DNA of 64,000 nucleotides from Pedobacter indicus (lineage in GTDB: Bacteria; Bacteroidota; Bacteroidia; Sphingobacteriales; Sphingobacteriaceae), in NCBI RefSeq assembly GCF_003449035.1, contig NZ_QRGB01000001.1, forward strand, positions 2,232,001 through 2,296,000, read 5' to 3'. Below, one piece after another: positions 45,182 to 54,002 of the stretch. Numbering within the stretch: the stretch's first letter is position 1; every line of letters begins with the position of its first letter. The notes beneath the pieces were generated by a model, which saw only the letters and a list, made by a program, of their open reading frames with translations, searched no databases and had not been told where the DNA came from. The translations under genes and the position numbers were made by a program.

Positions 45182-46444
45182 TTGACTTTTACTGACTTTG
45201 CTTTTGACGATCAATTATTAGATGGTCTAAACAGCATGGGTTTCAAAACCCCGACTCCGATACAAGCCCAAGCAATCCCTATCATACAATCAGCTCATGA
45301 TCTTATCGCATGTGCACAAACCGGTACCGGTAAGACGGCCTCTTATTTACTTCCGGTGATGGACGGTATCTGTCGTTCGGAAGAACGCCCGCCCATTAGC
45401 GCACTAATCTTGGCACCCACGAGGGAGTTAGCCCTCCAGATTGATCAACAGATTGAAGGTTTGGCCTACTTTACAGGTCTTACCTCAATCGCCATTTACG
45501 GTGGGGGCAATGGAATAGACTATGAACAGCAAAGGCGTTCGTTAAGAGAAGGGGTAGATATCGTGATTGCCACTCCCGGTCGACTAATAGCCCATTTAAA
45601 CTCTGGAGGCGTGCTGGTTGATCAGATTAAATACTTGGTACTCGACGAGGCAGACCGGATGTTGGATATGGGTTTTCAGGATGATTTGTTGCATATTGTC
45701 CGAAAGTTACCCCAAGAACGGCAAACTCTGATGTTTTCTGCTACCATGCCGGCTAAAATCAGGAGGTTTGCGGAAAAACTGTTAAAAAACCCACAGCAAG
45801 TCAACATAGCCACATCTCAGCCCGCTGAAGGCATTAAGCAACAGGCGTACCGTGCCTTTGATGATCAGAAAAACAAGTTATTGCTCAATATCCTTAAAGA
45901 GGGTGATTTCAATAGCATCATCATTTTTGCTTCGACAAAAGAAAAGGTAAAGCACCTTGGCACGGATCTTCGGAAGTTAGGTTTAAAAGTAAAAGCATTC
46001 CACTCTGATCTTAAGCAAGAAGAGCGACAAGAAATTCTATTAGATTTTAAAAATCGAAATATATCTGTTTTAGTAGGTACCGACGTGCTTTCAAGAGGAA
46101 TTGATGTCGATGGTATCGATTTGGTGGTGAATTTTGATGTTCCCGGTGACCCGGAAGACTACATTCACCGCATCGGTCGTACAGCGCGTGCTAAAAATAC
46201 CGGAACTGCGATTACATTGGTCAACAATAAAGATTTTAGGAAATTCCAGGCCATTGAGGAATTTATGGGTCGTGCGGTAGATATCATACCTCTGCCTGAG
46301 TTTCTTGGCAAAAGCCCATCAGACCCGTTGCCGTCAGATCGCAAAACTGGTCATAATAATAACAATCGGAAAAAGAAAAAGCCGTTTAAGAAAAACGGTC
46401 AGCGCAAGCATTTTTCAAAAAAGAAGCCGGATGCAGTCGGGTAG
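45182..46444 (+). CDS. DEAD-box RNA helicase, RhlE-like
   Basis: A 420-residue DEAD-box RNA helicase. The Q motif region is GFKTPTPIQAQAIP; motif I is AQTGTGKT, motif II DEAD (VLDEADRMLD), motif III SAT and motif VI HRIGRTARA. The basic C-terminal tail (from about residue 385) is rich in Asn, Lys and Arg, as in RhlE proteins. The start is a TTG at 45182, giving MTFTDFAFDDQLLDGL, which matches the beginning of homologues. A promoter ends just upstream and there is no in-frame ATG before the Q motif except the Met at residue 19. Confidence 0.92.
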   Translation: MTFTDFAFDDQLLDGLNSMGFKTPTPIQAQAIPIIQSAHDLIACAQTGTGKTASYLLPVMDGICRSEERPPISALILAPTRELALQIDQQIEGLAYFTGLTSIAIYGGGNGIDYEQQRRSLREGVDIVIATPGRLIAHLNSGGVLVDQIKYLVLDEADRMLDMGFQDDLLHIVRKLPQERQTLMFSATMPAKIRRFAEKLLKNPQQVNIATSQPAEGIKQQAYRAFDDQKNKLLLNILKEGDFNSIIIFASTKEKVKHLGTDLRKLGLKVKAFHSDLKQEERQEILLDFKNRNISVLVGTDVLSRGIDVDGIDLVVNFDVPGDPEDYIHRIGRTARAKNTGTAITLVNNKDFRKFQAIEEFMGRAVDIIPLPEFLGKSPSDPLPSDRKTGHNNNNRKKKKPFKKNGQRKHFSKKKPDAVG

Positions 46445-46452
46445 GTGCCAAC

Positions 46453-46704
46453 TTACTCTATTTTATCATCTTCCTTAGGTTCCGGATCTTGCAATTTGTC
46501 GGGTCGTATGATATTTCGTACGGTCCAATCACTCTTTTCGTCCGCGAAGCCCCTTTCAAAAAAGATCGTATAACGATCTGAACCTCCATTGCTATTTTTT
46601 AAAACCACTTCAAAATCTATTTCAGTAAGGGTTTCCAGCTCTCCTGGAGTCAGTTCCGATAAAAGTCGGAAACCTTCCTTTTTTATTTCTTCATCTGTAT
46701 GCAT
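46453..46704 (-). CDS. Hypothetical small cytosolic protein
   Basis: An 83-residue protein, acidic at both ends, with a predicted helix at residues 1-25 followed by strand-like segments (IDFEVVLKNSNGG, YTIFFERGF). No family was recognised. It ends 8 bases from the convergent helicase stop. Coding looks real from its intact frame and amphipathic composition, but support is limited. The 311 bases upstream (46705-47015) show no gene, RNA or terminator that I can recognise. Confidence 0.5.
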   Translation of the reverse strand: MHTDEEIKKEGFRLLSELTPGELETLTEIDFEVVLKNSNGGSDRYTIFFERGFADEKSDWTVRNIIRPDKLQDPEPKEDDKIE

Positions 46705-47015
46705 ATCATAAATACAATTAAAGACGGCTCGTTGTTTTAGTGCTGAGCAAGGTCAATAAGATCTAGCATGAAAATTTAATTTTTTTGGAGAAAGCGGGTT
46801 TGGACTTGTTCGGGAGACTCCCAGTGTAAACAGCTTGTTGGCTCAGTGTTGACTCAATGAAACGAAGGTTTTTGTTGAGTTAATACCGAGTTAATCAGCA
46901 GCCGTCATTGGGAATTTCTGCAACAAGTCTTCACCGCGTTTAATTTTTTATGGTAAATTGCTCCAATGAATAACATCGAAAGCATTATACAAAAATTCTA
47001 AAGCACTATTCTGAT

Positions 47016-47467
47016 ATGATTAACGATTTTTGGAAGAGGTTCCAAAAGGAAAAACCTGAATATACCAACGTTGAAAAGCCGCAATCCTATCACTTTTGCG
47101 ATAATGAGAAAGATGCAAATGAATGTGCGGAATTGGTTGTGAAAGGGATAAAGCAAGCAACTTCAAGTTCAGTGTGGTGGTATGATCAAAACAATCAATC
47201 ATTTCCTAAATCTGGCGATCTGGCAATCGTTACGAATTGGGCAGGAGAACCAAAGGCCATTACCAAAGTCAAGAAAGTTGAAATTGTAAGCTATCGGGAT
47301 ATAACTCCCGAATATGCGTTTATAGAAGGGGAAGGTGATAGAAGTTTGGACTATTGGAAGAAAGTACACTGGGATTATTATTCGAATGAAATGAAAGATT
47401 TGATGATGATCCTACTGAGGATATGGAAATTGTGTGTGAATATTTTGAAACTATATGGGTAGGGTAG
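47016..47467 (+). pseudogene. ASCH-domain protein gene with a 3' frameshift
   Basis: The frame from ATG 47016 encodes an ASCH-domain protein (RNA/nucleotide-binding fold), with AELVVKGIKQATSSSVWWYD, GDLAIVTNWAGEPKAITKV and the late segment EGDRSLDYWKKVHWDYYS. After about residue 127 the frame changes character (LMMILLRIWKLCVNILK). The alternative frame from 47399 to TAG 47465-47467 reads FDDDPTEDMEIVCEYFETIWVG, the expected acidic family ending in VCE-x-FE. One base therefore appears to be missing near 47396-47401. The gene is either mutated at its end or carries a sequencing error; the in-frame product would end at 47462. Confidence 0.7.
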
Positions 47468-47518
47468 TCAGGGTATTCGCACTCGCTAGTTCTGAGGATA
47501 ATTAAAGGCCAAAAAAGT

Positions 47519-48225
47519 ATGAACCGACTTGTTATTGTATTTTTAACATTATCATTTTTCACTATAGATTGTATCGCTCAAGAAGTAGAGAATATCAAAA
47601 TTGATAAAGTGTTTCTCGATAATACCGATACGACCAAAAGCAGATATACAATATTGTATCCCCAAAAACGCCCTTGGAAGGGGTATATATTCTTAGTGCC
47701 AGGATTAGGAGAGACTTCAGATGCGGTTTTAAGGCAGACCGATTTGCCGAGGAAATTGGCACAAAATGGAATTTTGACGATTATTCCGACGTCAGCAAAC
47801 ATTCAAGCTAATTCTCAACGATGTTCGTTCAAAGCATAAAGGATTTATTATTCTGCGAGGAGAGATGTCAGACTATCGGATGAAAATGAATTAAATCACG
47901 AAAACTTATATATAGTTGGCAGGGTTGAAAAAGAAGCAGGAGGAAGTCCAGCTACTCATTTAACTAAACTACTATAAACCTTCACAGTATTCATACTCAG
48001 ACACCACTCAAACAGCAATAAGGAAATTAATTGAAATTCCTATACGGATTTATTCCGAACCTGACATAAATTGGTGGATAAAAAACCGCGGGTCTGACTT
48101 AACGCATATGAATGTCACAGATTGTTCAGCAATGATTAATGAACTTACTAGACTTGGTGATACTAACGCACTTTAATTACGACGCAAATAGAGGCTTCAG
48201 GAAACCGGACAATAATTCGGCATTT
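47519..48225 (+). pseudogene. Decayed alpha/beta hydrolase gene
   Basis: A signal peptide and N-terminal hydrolase part are intact at 47519-47839 (YIFLVPGLGETSDAVLRQTD, then KLAQNGILTIIPTS). Coding character then continues in shifting frames: ILNDVRSKHK near 47812, FYYSARRDVRLSDENELNH from about 47849, a frameshift near 47970, and YSYSDTTQTAIRKLIEIPIR with INWWIKNRGSDLTHMN up to about 48175. NRGFRKPDNNS follows near 48190. The stretch that should hold the Gly-x-Ser-x-Gly nucleophile is missing, which implies an internal deletion as well as frameshifts. The gene cannot make a working enzyme. Confidence 0.7.
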
Positions 48226-48280
48226 TCGATTCTTTTTTTATTTAAGTTTTGGTATTGTAAAATAAAGTTAGTTACTTAGC

Positions 48281-48310
48281 TGTACTGGTTTGTACTGTAT
48301 TGTATTGCCC
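48281..48310 (+). repeat. Three 10-base-phased direct repeats in the susC leader
   Basis: TGTACTGGTT, TGTACTGTAT and TGTATTGCCC follow each other exactly every 10 bases, so the TGTAyTG cores would lie on one face of the helix. They end 34 bases before the susC ATG, a suitable place for an operator. Confidence 0.55.
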
Positions 48311-48343
48311 GTGTTTAATATCAATTTAATAAACTTATCAATT

Positions 48344-51300
48344 ATGAAAAACTTATTACGATGTTGTGTTCTTTGTGTACTAGTTTTTTCGGTTCTGAAT
48401 CTCTATGCACAATCACGAACAATCAGAGGTACGGTGTCCGATAGGGAGACGGGCGCGCCTTTAATTGGGGTATCTGTTACTGTAACGGGAACTACGACTG
48501 GAATCGTGACAGACGAAAATGGAAATTACACGCTATCCGTGCCAAAAGATGCAAAAAGTCTGACGTTTCAATACATTGGCTATGTCGCCGAAGTTATAGC
48601 TGTGACAGCTGAAAGTCAGTTGGTCAATACGGCAATGAGTGCTGATTCAAAAGCATTAGACGAGATCGTGGTTGTGGGTTACGGAACGCAAAAAGCTTCA
48701 AGTGTCACAAGTGCGATTTCTAAGGTTGGCGGGGAGGATTTAAATGATAGACCTGCGACACGTATAGATAACGCGATGGCTGGCAAGCTTGCGGGAGTTC
48801 AGGTTCAGGAAATTAGTGGTGCGCCCGGAAAAGGGCTGACAGTAAAGGTTCGGGGTTCTTCATCTATTAACTATGCTAGCACCCCCTTGTATGTAGTTGA
48901 TGGTTTTCCTTTATCTAGTGGGTTGGACAACATTAACCCGAATGATATCGAGTCGATCGAGGTTTTAAAAGATGCTGCTTCAGCTGCCATCTATGGTTCA
49001 AGAGGCGCCAATGGAGTCGTTTTGGTAACGACGAAATCGGGTAAATCGGGGACACCGACTTTCCAGTTTGATACGTACGTAGGATTTCAAAAAAGATTGA
49101 GTAAATATGATGTGCTTAACCGGGATGAGTATATTGATTTTGCGATTGAAGAACGAAATAATACCTGGGAATTGCAGGGAGGGAATGCCTCGGATCCGAA
49201 TGAAGAACGGTCGAACGCGGCCTTCTGGATAGATCCGGCATGGAGTAATTCGGAAGCTTTACCGGATAACGACTGGCAGAAACTGATCGAGCAATCTGCT
49301 CCGATACAGAACTATCAACTGTCTGCTTCTGGTGCAAATGACAAATTGAAATATTATATTTCGGGGAATTTTTACGATCAAAAAGGGGTCATCATTGGAT
49401 CTGATTATCAACGGTACTCTTTTTTAACCAATGCAGAAACAAAAATCGGAAATAGATTTACATTCGGTGTTAACCTTTCCGCTAACGCCGTAAATAGAAA
49501 TGATGGTGATAGCGATGGAGATGGTGGTCCTGTTAGCCGATCGCAGTATATGTTGCCATTGTTTGACTTGAACACGCAAACCGAAGAGTTTGGATACAAT
49601 CCTTACTACGCTGCTTTTATTGTGAATCCAGTAGCTTTAGCGAGTGAATTAACGAATGAGACGAATTCGAAAAACATCCGAGCAAATGCGTACACGGAAA
49701 TTAGCTTTCTGGATAATTTAAAATTGAGATCTACTTTTGGTGTTGATTATTTAAATAGTGTTAATCAATTTTTTAAACCGAATAATATCAATCGAGGTAG
49801 TGGCGCTCAAGGCTCCACTTCAACAATTTCGCAAGATAATTATCTGACCGAACATATTCTTTCGTACAATCTTGCAAAAGATGATTGGACTTTGGATGCG
49901 ATTGGGGGCTTTAGTTATCAGTATGACAAGGCTTTTAACTCTAATCTAGGTAAACTGGGATTTCCCGATGATGATATAACAACTTTGAACGCTGGTAATG
50001 TATTGAATTCGGGCGGTTCTTCTGTCTCTGAATGGAATTTGATGTCATTCATCGGCCGTGCAAACTTTGCAAGGAAAGAAAAACAGTTTTTGTCAATGAG
50101 CTTGAGACGAGATGGTAGTTCACGTTTTGGGGCAGATAATCAATGGGGATGGTTCCCCGCAGTTTCACTAGGATGGTTATTGAGTGAAGAGGAATTTCTT
50201 CGTAGTTCTTCTACGATCAGCAATCTAAAAATCAGGGGTAGTTATGGTGTGACGGGAAGTAATAATATCAGCAACTACGCATCGATTAGTACATTATCGA
50301 ACGCTGATTATACCCTTGGTGTAGGAGGTAATCAAAACACATTGATTGGTTATGTGCCAAGTAGCTTTAGCAATAGAACTTTAGGTTGGGAAAAAACCTA
50401 TACGGTTAACCTCGGCTTGGATTTGGGCTTGATCAGGAACCGAGTGAACATCGGGTTCGACGTGTATCAAGCTGATACAAAGGACTTATTGTTGAATGTC
50501 CCTATTCCATCGGTTGTCGGCTTCTCTACATCGCTTAGAAATATAGGACAGGTACGAAACACGGGAGTCGAGTTGGAGTTGAATACGAATAACCTGGTTG
50601 GAGAATTTAAGTGGAGTTCTGGTTTCAATATTTCACATAATAAAAATGAGGTAGTCAAGTTAGGGCCATCTGGCGCTCCAATTTATGGCAGTTCAGTAAT
50701 TTCGAATATTACGATAACGAAAATTGGTGAACCTATTGGTAGTTATTTCCTTTTTATTCAGGACGGCATATTTGAAACTCAGGAGGAATTTGATAATTCT
50801 CCTCATTACAAAACACAATCTGTTGGTGATATCAAATATAAAGATATTAACAATGATGGGGTTATTGACGAGGATGATCGTACCCTTGCAGGTCACAACA
50901 GTCCCAAATTCTTCTGGGGTTTTCATAATAATTTCTCTTATAAAAATTTTGATCTGTATGTGTCAATGGATGGACAATGGGGAAACAAATTACTTACCGT
51001 ATCGGGCTCGAGTGACGGGCAGTCGCGTGCGAATGATGAAGGCTATTGGAGAGATCGGTGGCGTTCACCGGAACAGCCAGGAAATGGAAAAATTCCAAGA
51101 GCTGCTATCACTCCCAACATGACGACGCCTTCTACATTTTGGTTAAGAGATGCTTCTTATTTTAGAATAAGAACAGTAGCGCTAGGGTATAACGTGCCAA
51201 TGAAATTTGTTGAGAGAACAAATGCATTTAAATCAATTCGCATATCGGCTAACGCTGATAATGTGTTCTTGCATGATCATAATAACGGGAACCCACAAAC

Positions 51301-51400
51301 GGCTGTAAAATCAAATTCGAACGCTGTTCCTGGTATCGATTATGGTGCGTCTTATCCATTGGCAAGGACATTTACGCTCAATATAAGTGCAAGATTTTAA
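48344..51400 (+). CDS. SusC/RagA-family TonB-linked outer membrane transporter
   Basis: A 1018-residue TonB-dependent outer-membrane transporter of the SusC type. After the signal peptide comes a CarboxypepD_reg-like domain (RTIRGTVSDRETGAPLIGVSV, about 25-105), then the plug with LDEIVVVGYGTQKASSVTSAIS and the SusC signature IESIEVLKDAASAAIYGSRGANGVV. A long beta-barrel follows, ending in aromatic phenylalanine (SARF), as outer-membrane assembly requires. It would import oligosaccharides with the adjacent SusD lipoprotein. The start is ATG 48344, where the signal peptide begins. It opens a seven-gene operon. Confidence 0.95.
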   Translation: MKNLLRCCVLCVLVFSVLNLYAQSRTIRGTVSDRETGAPLIGVSVTVTGTTTGIVTDENGNYTLSVPKDAKSLTFQYIGYVAEVIAVTAESQLVNTAMSADSKALDEIVVVGYGTQKASSVTSAISKVGGEDLNDRPATRIDNAMAGKLAGVQVQEISGAPGKGLTVKVRGSSSINYASTPLYVVDGFPLSSGLDNINPNDIESIEVLKDAASAAIYGSRGANGVVLVTTKSGKSGTPTFQFDTYVGFQKRLSKYDVLNRDEYIDFAIEERNNTWELQGGNASDPNEERSNAAFWIDPAWSNSEALPDNDWQKLIEQSAPIQNYQLSASGANDKLKYYISGNFYDQKGVIIGSDYQRYSFLTNAETKIGNRFTFGVNLSANAVNRNDGDSDGDGGPVSRSQYMLPLFDLNTQTEEFGYNPYYAAFIVNPVALASELTNETNSKNIRANAYTEISFLDNLKLRSTFGVDYLNSVNQFFKPNNINRGSGAQGSTSTISQDNYLTEHILSYNLAKDDWTLDAIGGFSYQYDKAFNSNLGKLGFPDDDITTLNAGNVLNSGGSSVSEWNLMSFIGRANFARKEKQFLSMSLRRDGSSRFGADNQWGWFPAVSLGWLLSEEEFLRSSSTISNLKIRGSYGVTGSNNISNYASISTLSNADYTLGVGGNQNTLIGYVPSSFSNRTLGWEKTYTVNLGLDLGLIRNRVNIGFDVYQADTKDLLLNVPIPSVVGFSTSLRNIGQVRNTGVELELNTNNLVGEFKWSSGFNISHNKNEVVKLGPSGAPIYGSSVISNITITKIGEPIGSYFLFIQDGIFETQEEFDNSPHYKTQSVGDIKYKDINNDGVIDEDDRTLAGHNSPKFFWGFHNNFSYKNFDLYVSMDGQWGNKLLTVSGSSDGQSRANDEGYWRDRWRSPEQPGNGKIPRAAITPNMTTPSTFWLRDASYFRIRTVALGYNVPMKFVERTNAFKSIRISANADNVFLHDHNNGNPQTAVKSNSNAVPGIDYGASYPLARTFTLNISARF

Positions 51401-51418
51401 CCAATTAAAACGAAGACG

Positions 51419-52912
51419 ATGAAAAAATATTCTAAATACTTTTACATGGCTATCTTAATAACTACATTCAGTGTGAGTGGTTGTACAAAGATAGACCTTC
51501 TCCCTGTTTCGGAGAAAAGCGTTGATGGGTTTTATCAGAACGAAACACACATCAACCAGGCTTTGATCGGTGCCTACTCAGGTTTTCAAAGTCTATTTGT
51601 AAATAGCTCACAATCATATGGTCTATATGAGTCGAGGAGCGACAATGCTTGGCAAATCACCTTGGCGTATCCGGATGGTGAAGTTTCTCAGTTTAACGTC
51701 TCGCCATTGAATTCATTACTTTCTTCAGCGTGGAACGGCTTCTATAATGAAATTATGCGGGCTAACCGTGTTCTTGAATCTTTGGAAAATATAGAACTGG
51801 ATGAATCGAAGAGAAATCGATACGAAGCGGAAGCGAAGTTTATTAGGGCTTTGTGCTATTTCGATCTCGTGCGTTTATTTGGCGGAGTACCAAAGGTAAC
51901 ATCTGTATTGACAGTTGAAGAGGGTTATGAGGCTGTTAAAGCTTCAGATAAAGAGATTTATGATCTGATTGTAGAAGATTTAAGCTTTGCTGCGAATAAT
52001 TTACCTGATAGCTATGAGGCTTCGCAGAGTGGGCGGGCGACGAGTTGGGCAGCTAAAGGTTTCTTAGGAAAAGTATATGTTTTTCGCAGTGGCTATCCAT
52101 TGAAGTTGAATGAGTGGGACTTAGCTAAAACACAATTCGAGAGCATTATCAACTCCGGTAATTTTGAGTTTTTCGATAATTATGCTGCCATTTATAATCA
52201 TGAGAATGAAGGTGGAAGACAGCAGTTGTTTTCTGTCCAATTCAAATATGATCAGGCTGGTAATCAGTTCCCGGGTAGGAATGCGCCGAACACAATTTCA
52301 AAATTACCGATTAATCAGGGCGGCTTTCCTTTTGTAGGTTCACCTTATCAATTGTTCGTTTCTAAAGAATTGGTTAATAGTTTTGAAGAAGGAGATATCA
52401 GAAAAGAAGTCGCTATCAGGACAAGGTGGCTCAATAATGGTAATTCGTGGATTACAAACGACCCTTTTTCACAAAAATATCAGAATGGACCTGTACAACC
52501 GGGTAGCAATAGCTGGGATATTGACTGGATTTTGTTGTCTTACACCGATGTCCTGATGATGTATGCTGAAACACTTAACGAGTTAGGATATAGTCCAAAC
52601 GGGGAAGCTTTTAACATCTTGAATCGGGTGCGGGAGCGTGCAGGACTAAATCCTAAAACTGCAGCAGAAGTGCCTAACCAAGAGAGCTACCGACTTTGGA
52701 TGGAGAACGAAAGAAGATGGGAGTTTTGCTTTGAAAATCTGAGATGGTTTGATCTGGTGCGAACGGACAGAGCATTGAACGTTATGAAAGAATTCTTAGG
52801 TGAGTATAATCTTTCAGCTAACTTGAAGAGTAAGAACCAGTATATTTATCCGATACCACAAACTGTCAGGGATATTACACCGGAAATAACACAAAACGAA
52901 GGTTACAATTAA
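51419..52912 (+). CDS. SusD/RagB-family nutrient-binding outer membrane lipoprotein
   Basis: A 497-residue SusD/RagB lipoprotein that caps the SusC barrel and binds substrate. Lipobox TFSVSGC (Cys22). SusD-like N-terminal segments include NQALIGAYSGFQSLF and RYEAEAKFIRALCYFDLVRLFGGVPKVT. The C-terminal RagB region contains NILNRVRERAGLNPKTAAE and WMENERRWEFCFENLRWFDLVRT. It begins 18 bases after susC. Confidence 0.95.
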   Translation: MKKYSKYFYMAILITTFSVSGCTKIDLLPVSEKSVDGFYQNETHINQALIGAYSGFQSLFVNSSQSYGLYESRSDNAWQITLAYPDGEVSQFNVSPLNSLLSSAWNGFYNEIMRANRVLESLENIELDESKRNRYEAEAKFIRALCYFDLVRLFGGVPKVTSVLTVEEGYEAVKASDKEIYDLIVEDLSFAANNLPDSYEASQSGRATSWAAKGFLGKVYVFRSGYPLKLNEWDLAKTQFESIINSGNFEFFDNYAAIYNHENEGGRQQLFSVQFKYDQAGNQFPGRNAPNTISKLPINQGGFPFVGSPYQLFVSKELVNSFEEGDIRKEVAIRTRWLNNGNSWITNDPFSQKYQNGPVQPGSNSWDIDWILLSYTDVLMMYAETLNELGYSPNGEAFNILNRVRERAGLNPKTAAEVPNQESYRLWMENERRWEFCFENLRWFDLVRTDRALNVMKEFLGEYNLSANLKSKNQYIYPIPQTVRDITPEITQNEGYN

Positions 52913-52924
52913 ATAAACTTAACT

Positions 52925-53980
52925 ATGAATTTTTACAGAAATAATGTGACGCATATCGCTTTAATTGTGTTTGTTTTCTCACTTTTTACTACCGAGACGT
53001 CTTTCGCGCAAACGAAAGATGTGAAAGTTGCCAAGATTTGGGAAGCTGGCGAACACAATGCGTTTACAGATTTGGTATACTTCAACGATCGCTTTTATTG
53101 CACGTTCCGAGAGGCTGCTGGACACGTACCGAAGTCTAACGCTGAAGATGGAAAAATTCGAGTATTAGAATCTAAGGACGGGAAAAAATGGAAATCGGTG
53201 GGTTTGCTTGAAAAAGATAAGTACGATTTACGTGACTCGAAACTATCAGTTACACCGGAAGGCAGGCTTATGGTGTTAATGGGCGGGTCGGTATATGAGC
53301 ATGGGAAGTTTATTAGTAGGCTGAACCATGTGTCATTTTTCGACAGCGAAAAAAATGAGTTTTCAGAATTGCAACCTGTAAACATGGATGCAACAATTAA
53401 GTCGCCGGGAGACTGGCTGTGGCGGGTAACTTGGGAAGGGGATACGGGTTACGGTGTAGTATACCGGAAGATGGACAAAAGTGGGAGTATGGCTTATTTA
53501 GTGTCGACGAAAGATGGGATAAACTATTCTTTAATCTATGCTTTAGATGTATTCGGATTACCAGGTGAATCTACTGTTGATTTCATCAATGATAAGATGG
53601 TTATTTTAATGCGGAGAGACGGTGAAGGGCAATACGGTTATTGGGGGAAAAGTAACCCGCCATATACAAGATGGGAATGGACGGATATGGGTTATCGCCT
53701 GGGTGGGCCAGATATGGTTCAGACAAGTAATGGAAAGATTGTGGTAGGAACAAGAAGTTTTTCTGACAACATGAGGGAAAATCCAAAAACTTCGCTTTAC
53801 CTATCTGATGAGAACGGCAAAATGGAGCTGCTGCTGACACTCCCAAGCGGTGGCGATACAAGTTATCCGGGAATGGTGGAGCACGATGGTAAACTATGGG
53901 TATCATACTATTCGTCACACGAAGGGAAATCAAATATTTATTTAGCAGAAATACCTCTTAATTACTTAGAGTTAAAATAA
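52925..53980 (+). CDS. Sialidase-like beta-propeller protein (BNR/exo-alpha-sialidase family)
   Basis: A 351-residue secreted protein (signal peptide 1 to about 29, ending SFAQT) with the sialidase/BNR propeller pattern. Asp-box-like repeats are visible in ESKDGKKWKSVG and STKDGINYSLIY. Candidate sialidase arginines occur in FYCTFREAAGH and in a later MRRDGEGQYGYWG, with an acidic candidate in GESTVDF. The canonical FRIP motif is not evident, so a true GH33 activity is uncertain and another glycoside or binding function is possible. It lies 12 bases after susD and 22 before the FAD oxidoreductase. Confidence 0.75.
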   Translation: MNFYRNNVTHIALIVFVFSLFTTETSFAQTKDVKVAKIWEAGEHNAFTDLVYFNDRFYCTFREAAGHVPKSNAEDGKIRVLESKDGKKWKSVGLLEKDKYDLRDSKLSVTPEGRLMVLMGGSVYEHGKFISRLNHVSFFDSEKNEFSELQPVNMDATIKSPGDWLWRVTWEGDTGYGVVYRKMDKSGSMAYLVSTKDGINYSLIYALDVFGLPGESTVDFINDKMVILMRRDGEGQYGYWGKSNPPYTRWEWTDMGYRLGGPDMVQTSNGKIVVGTRSFSDNMRENPKTSLYLSDENGKMELLLTLPSGGDTSYPGMVEHDGKLWVSYYSSHEGKSNIYLAEIPLNYLELK

Positions 53981-54002
53981 ATAGTATATATATAACAACA
54001 AG

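Noticed and set aside
46705-47015. Possible remnant gene or RNA in the 311-base gap
   Set aside because: Several short direct repeats (for example GAGTTAAT twice) are present but no consistent reading frame, stem or known motif was found.
47016-48225. A toxin-antitoxin or phage-remnant explanation for the damaged genes
   Set aside because: The fragments read as an ASCH protein and an alpha/beta hydrolase; no integrase, transposase or attachment site is visible.
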